From: Otatea glauca
Taxonomy: Eukaryota > Streptophyta > Magnoliopsida > Poales > Poaceae
Direction of reading: 5' to 3'
NCBI GenBank assembly: GCA_036346275.1
Contig: CM070721.1
Location: forward strand, 46,969,594 to 47,033,593
Length of the DNA stretch: 64,000 bases
Numbering within the stretch: the stretch's first letter is position 1; each line of letters opens with the position of its first letter. Below, in pieces: positions 59,862 through 64,000 of this stretch. A model generated the notes under the pieces. The model did not search any database. It was not told the DNA's origin and worked only from the letters and a program-made list of their open reading frames with translations. The position numbers and the translations under genes are program-made.

Positions 59862-61699
59862 TGTGCTACACTTGCATGGTACCTGGAAATTGTATTCGGA
59901 AGGAAATGTCTCACTTAATCAATCCTAAACTTTTAATACTGAACCACGTCACCCATAAGGTTGGTTTTGAAAATGGTTTGTGAATTGGCCTGGCCCTTCA
60001 CGTCACCTAGTTTTATAATATTGGCGCCCCCCACTCCCCCATCGTAGGATCTCTCTCTTCCACTCTCCTAACCTTTTTGTTTCTCTTATTTTATCTCTTT
60101 CCCTAGTTAAACCTTATCCACAAAAAGAAATTCTATGGGGTCTCTACCGGTAGTGGAGTCAGAAAATTTTAAGAATATAGGCAAGCCTAACTACGCCCAA
60201 GAGTTTGCCCTAGGAAGTCGTGGCTTCCATGATGCCTAACAGCGGTCAGACTGCATTGGAGTTCCACTACTCGTCGCTGGTGAGCCCGGACAGTCGCCCA
60301 CCCTGCCCGGGAGATGGCTCCACCACTGGTCCCTACGAGGACTATAATTTAAGCAGCCCCTAGAGACCAGGATCGTCCGATCGAGAGAACGAACTGTCCG
60401 TATTACGTAACAATGCTACAGTGCTTGTTGCAGTGTCAAAATTAGCGCAGTGTTTTTTGAACAGTATTCTCGAAAATTTTGGTCTATCGCTTTTTATCTA
60501 ACGTTCAAATACAACTACTAAAGTTATAGTCGTGATGGCACTGTATTGAATCTCAATCCCACTTTCTACCTGCCATCCCAGACTACTCCTAGATAGACAC
60601 CAACTTCACCATCGCAGTCCCTACCATGGTACCGGGTACCCTCACCTCTTCACCCTCTTACTACCACCTGCTGCAATCGTTACCACCCGTGGATGGTGCC
60701 AAAAGTAGATATTGTCTTTGTAACTACCAGTTGTGCATCCCTAAGAATCAATCTATAAAATCTACCGCCATCCAGGATATTGCTATAAAATCTAGCAAAT
60801 TATTTATCTAGGTACAACCCATTCTGAACTTATGGTTACAAAAAAGTTATTGACAAAACATGAAAACAGCACAGGGCTTAGCTGAAAAACGGGGACATGT
60901 GGCCCATATCTAGCCAGAAGCCGTGGACATCACTCGTGCTCCAACTTGTGCTAGCACCACGTGAGCTCCAATGCGTCCAATAAGTCTAATATAAGTATAG
61001 CACAAGTCTGATCCAAGTCTACTCTTTTTCTTCGATCCATTTCAGTCCAGGTCCAAATAAAATCTGGGTGTGGTCCAGACCAAACCAGAGTAGACCAGAG
61101 CTCTTCATCTATCCTGCAGTTTCCCCTCTTTGGCTTTGTCTCCCTCGTCATACCCGATGGTGGCGGAGCATGGAGAAGGCCAGCAACCAGAGGTTGCCGG
61201 CCGGCGAGTGCAGGCGGTGAACCTCCGCCACATTGTGGAATCTTGCCTCTTTCGACCACGCCGGTTTCGAATCCTAGCTAGCTTAGAGACTTGAATCATA
61301 AGTGGACCACTCGTGATGTTCCCAACAAATAAAATTGGCAATTTTCCATATTTGGAACGGACACACAGTAGCTGATGGTAGAAGTCTGCACGAGAACATG
61401 ATGTCCTCAGGCGTTGCTGGCCGATTTGCTGCGAAAACGGTGGCGAGCATCGAGTCGCCGTCGTCCGTCTCGCTTTTGATGGCGAAATAGGTCGGTCGGC
61501 GGGTCGGGTGGTTTCAGACGTCAATTCAACTAACCACCGTCCAAACCTGTACTTTCGGCGTTTCTCCTCTTCTTTTCATGAGGTAAAAGAACAAGGTTCA
61601 GCTGGCCATCAACTCGAAGAAATTTGCTATTCCCCAAGCTGGCCATCAACAGTCGTGTGCCCCCCCCCCCCCCCCACCACCGCGAACCACAGCAAAATA
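59862..61699. other. Region without a recognised gene
   Basis: Minus-strand frames at 60951-61259 and 61105-61524 (139 residues, Arg/Thr/Ser-rich) overlap each other and have no motif I recognise. A run of 16 C occurs at 61660-61675. Confidence 0.4.
61660..61675. repeat. Poly-C tract
   Basis: Sixteen consecutive C residues. Confidence 0.95.
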
Positions 61700-61704
61700 A
61701 AAAG

Positions 61705-61806
61705 AATTTATTTATATTTTCGTAGAAATAATCTTAACAAATCAATAGTAAGATCTGATTTCTTCTACCCACTATATACTACTAGTATAATACATCGTAA
61801 AATTTC
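61705..61806. repeat. Short dispersed repeat, copy 2
   Basis: Holds TTTATTTATATTTTCGTAGA, AATCTTAACAAATCAATAG, CCCACTATATACTACTAGTA and TAATACATCGTAAAATTT, nearly as in copy 3 at 63645-63765. Confidence 0.7.
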
Positions 61807-62158
61807 TCAAAAACAAGCTTAGGTACAGTGACATGCTCGATTAGAAGTTTGGCTTATGTGATCCTATTTTTTTTTCTATTTTGCAAAAAATAGTTGTATT
61901 CCTAACCACGACAGCCGATCTATCGAGGACGTCTGGTTCGACAAGACCTATCGCATTGCCCATACTCGACAACACCCCTCTCTCTAGTTGAGCTTGAGTA
62001 CTATGGCAGATAGCTGCTGAGCTTGGCAGAAGCGGATACAACTGTACCTGAGCTCGGTAGAAGGGTATCTATAGTGTCGACCACTTGCTATAGAGAAGGA
62101 GTACGACAGGTGTCACGTATCATCTATCTGTGTTTTCTTAATTGAGAAAGAGGCTAGA

Positions 62159-62165
62159 TATATAA
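62159..62165 (+). promoter_or_regulatory. Candidate TATA box of the kinesin gene
   Basis: TATATAA about 220 bp before the ATG at 62384. The DNA between them becomes C/T-rich (CCCACTCGCCCACGTCTTC), typical of a grass 5' UTR. Confidence 0.35.
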
Positions 62166-62383
62166 TTCTATTTTTAAAAGGAACTAAAAATGAAAGAAAA
62201 AAAAAATGTGCAAGACAGCTGCATAAACACTAGCTTGCTCGATCGACCCGTCGTCCCCCGCACGTAGCCCACTCGCCCACGTCTTCTCCCGCGCGCTCGT
62301 CTCTCCTCTTCCCTTCCCTCGTTCGGGTCAAACGCCTTCGCTTCTAGAGTCTCGGCTCGATCGATCGCCCCCGGCTTGTTTCC

Positions 62384-64000
62384 ATGTCCGCCGCCGCCGA
62401 CGATCGAGGCGCCGAATCCCGTAAACCCCCTCTCGCTCTCTTTAGAACTCGGCTCTCCGTATTTTGGGCGGCCGCGTCGTGCTTACTACGTACGGTTTTC
62501 TTCTCCCCTGCAGCGGAGCAGCGGCGGCGGCGATCGGAGGCTGTCACGTGGCTGCGCACTTTGCTCCGTGGCTCTGGTCTGCCACTCCCGCTGCCGCACG
62601 CGTCGGACGAGGACCTCAGGGCCTCGCTCTCGGACGGCGCGCTGCTCTGCGCCGCGCTCCGCAGGCTCGGCTGCCCCGCTTCACCCGAGGATGAGGTAGA
62701 CCGTCAGATATACATCTCCTGCGCCGCGCCCGCGGCCCCTCCGTTCCGGTGTTTCGGTTTGCGCGGCCGTGACCATTCCTGTTGCAGCAGGGCGGAGCCT
62801 CCTCGGCGGCGGCGGAGGGCGATGTCGGGCGGTTCGTCGCGGCCGTGGAGCGGATGAGCCTTCCCAGCTTCGCCGCCTCAGACATCGGGACGGTACGTGT
62901 TCTCCTGCGTTGCGTCAGCAGTTGGATTGGTTTAGTTGTGAGAGACAATATTTTGGATGATCAATTGACGCGTAGATATAAGATAGGGACACCAGGAGTG
63001 ATTGCTGTGCGGTAGAGCATCCCGTCGTACAAGATTGGACTTTGCTTTCGCGCGCTCTGGGTGGTTGAGGGTTGTGAATTGTGACTGTTCCGGTTTGTTG
63101 ATTGGGCAAACGACACATGAATCCTGTGTCCTTTTCTACTCCAACCAGTGGTGGATTCTGGATGTGGCTTGGATATGGTAGCCTCCAATCCTCAAACCAA
63201 AAATGTACTAATTATGTTCAAATCTAGTACGAATGGCAAACTTTTCATTGGGATTCTAGTTTATCATTGAACTGAACACAATTTGTCTGAATATGATGCA
63301 ATTATGAAATTTGGATATAACTTCCACAATGTTTTAATGTTGAGCTCTTTTGTGGTACACTAAGGGTGTGTTTGGGTGGTGGGATGATGTTGAATGGGAT
63401 GGGATGGTCTTGTACCATTTGGTTCTATTATTTTAGGTGAATAGAATAGTTCAACATCTATAGAGAATATTCCTCAAGTTTGTATCCTACCATCCAGGGC
63501 GAGATGATTTCATTCAAGCAACTAAACACATAGATAACTTTTTTCTTGAACCATCTTATACATGTACCACTTGGTACAAGCAACCAAACACACTCTAAAT
63601 TTAATGTAAATCATTCATTCTTTTCGATCTAATGGATCATATTAGCTAGAATTTATTTATATTTCATCCTATAGTAGAGCAATAGAAATACTCTTAAACA
63701 ATCAACAGCTGGATCTAATTTCTACTATCCACTATATACTACCAATATAATGCATCGTAAAATTTTGTGATGTTATATGAATACAACTTCCACAATGTTC
63801 TGAATAGATGTTATATTGGAGCACTATGGAGATTGTCACAATATTTGTCAGTGTGCAATGCTGGCACGGGATAGTGCTGGTTTTTCCAGCTATTTCTGCG
63901 ATATATAGCCTTATCTTCAAGCCCTCATTCGGTTTTCTTTATTGACATTATTGGCATTCATCCAGGGCCCAATGTCAGCTGTGGTTGTCTGTCTTCTTGC
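62384..64000 (+). CDS. Kinesin-14 family protein, N-terminal CH domain (5' end only)
   Basis: Proposed exons: 62384-62420, 62514-62695, 62791-62892 and 63966 onward, with GT/AG borders (GTAAAC, GTAGAC, GTACGT donors; CCTGCAG, TTGCAGCAG, ATCCAG acceptors). The spliced frame starts MSAAADDRGAESPEQRRRRS and runs through EAVTWLRTLLRGSGLPLPLP, ASLSDGALLCAALRRLGCPA, VGRFVAAVERMSLPSFAASD and GPMSAVVVCLL. This is a calponin-homology domain as found at the N-terminus of plant KIN-14 kinesins, minus-end-directed microtubule motors whose CH part can bind actin or microtubules. The motor domain would lie beyond the window, so kinesin identity rests on the CH sequence. Intron 1 (93 nt) is in frame and stop-free; the intron 2 acceptor is a NAGNAG pair. 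Confidence 0.78.
63364..63595. mobile_element. Tourist-like (PIF/Harbinger) MITE in kinesin intron 3
   Basis: Ends GGGTGTGTTTGG and, inverted, GAGTGTGTTTGG. Perfect 3-bp duplication taa (63361-63363 and 63596-63598). The 232-bp non-coding body holds inverted internal motifs (GGTCTTGTACCATTTGG and CCACTTGGTACAAG). Confidence 0.9.
63645..63765. repeat. Short dispersed repeat, copy 3 (in kinesin intron 3)
   Basis: TTTATTTATATTTCATCCTA, AGAGCAATAGAAATACTCTT, CCACTATATACTACC and AATGCATCGTAAAATTTTG match the copies at 61705-61806 and 58610-58755. Confidence 0.7.

Noticed and set aside
61105..61524. 139-residue minus-strand frame, Arg/Thr-rich
   Set aside because: Overlaps another open frame, low-complexity composition, no family recognised. 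A gene fragment is possible but unsupported.

Overview
This looks like nuclear DNA of a grass (Poaceae). The evidence is GC-rich first exons and a GC-rich single-exon gene set in AT-rich surroundings, grass-type CACTA transposons, Stowaway and Tourist MITEs, and very large LTRs. I cannot name the species; a panicoid grass is a reasonable guess. Only two ordinary host genes can be supported. One is an intact intronless DUF761-family gene on the minus strand (26729-27472). The other is the 5' end of a kinesin-14-type gene with an N-terminal calponin-homology domain on the plus strand (from 62384, running off the right edge). Nearly everything else is transposon-derived.

Layout. 1-15.8 kb: a minus-strand CACTA element (A) whose right part carries subterminal repeats and a GC-rich leader. 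Its left part carries a Transposase_24-like ORF relic and a well-preserved Ulp1/C48-type protease. Two ~5 kb solo LTRs (3839-9169, 9807-14475) sit in the part between leader and ORFs. 15.8-24.95 kb: a second CACTA element (B) with a decayed TNP2 transposase, split by a third solo LTR of the same family (19374-23273), and a clear CACTACTACAG terminus at 24947. 25-28 kb: the DUF761 gene and its flanks. 28-36.3 kb: LTR and LINE fragments, a different solo LTR (30221-32861) containing a TCCGGA minisatellite, and a short complete CACTA (C, 33994-36236). 36.9-43.4 kb: a LINE relic split by the fourth solo LTR (37862-43129). 43.6-62 kb: three hAT-like non-autonomous elements, three more copies of a Stowaway MITE, an AT-rich degenerate tandem repeat, a second LINE tail, and long stretches where I recognise nothing. 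62.2-64 kb: the kinesin gene, with a Tourist MITE in an intron.

The strongest unusual signal is the family of four giant solo LTRs, all in plus orientation. Three have perfect 5-bp target duplications and one has a single mismatch. All share a 20-bp invariant box near the 3' end, internal TATA boxes, GC-rich leaders, a shared acceptor-like site and (in three) polyadenylation signals. They may be free-standing non-coding transcription units. Removing the insertions in order lets the older CACTA and LINE reading frames rejoin, giving a relative insertion chronology. All exon, family and TIR/TSD calls are by eye; no database search was possible.
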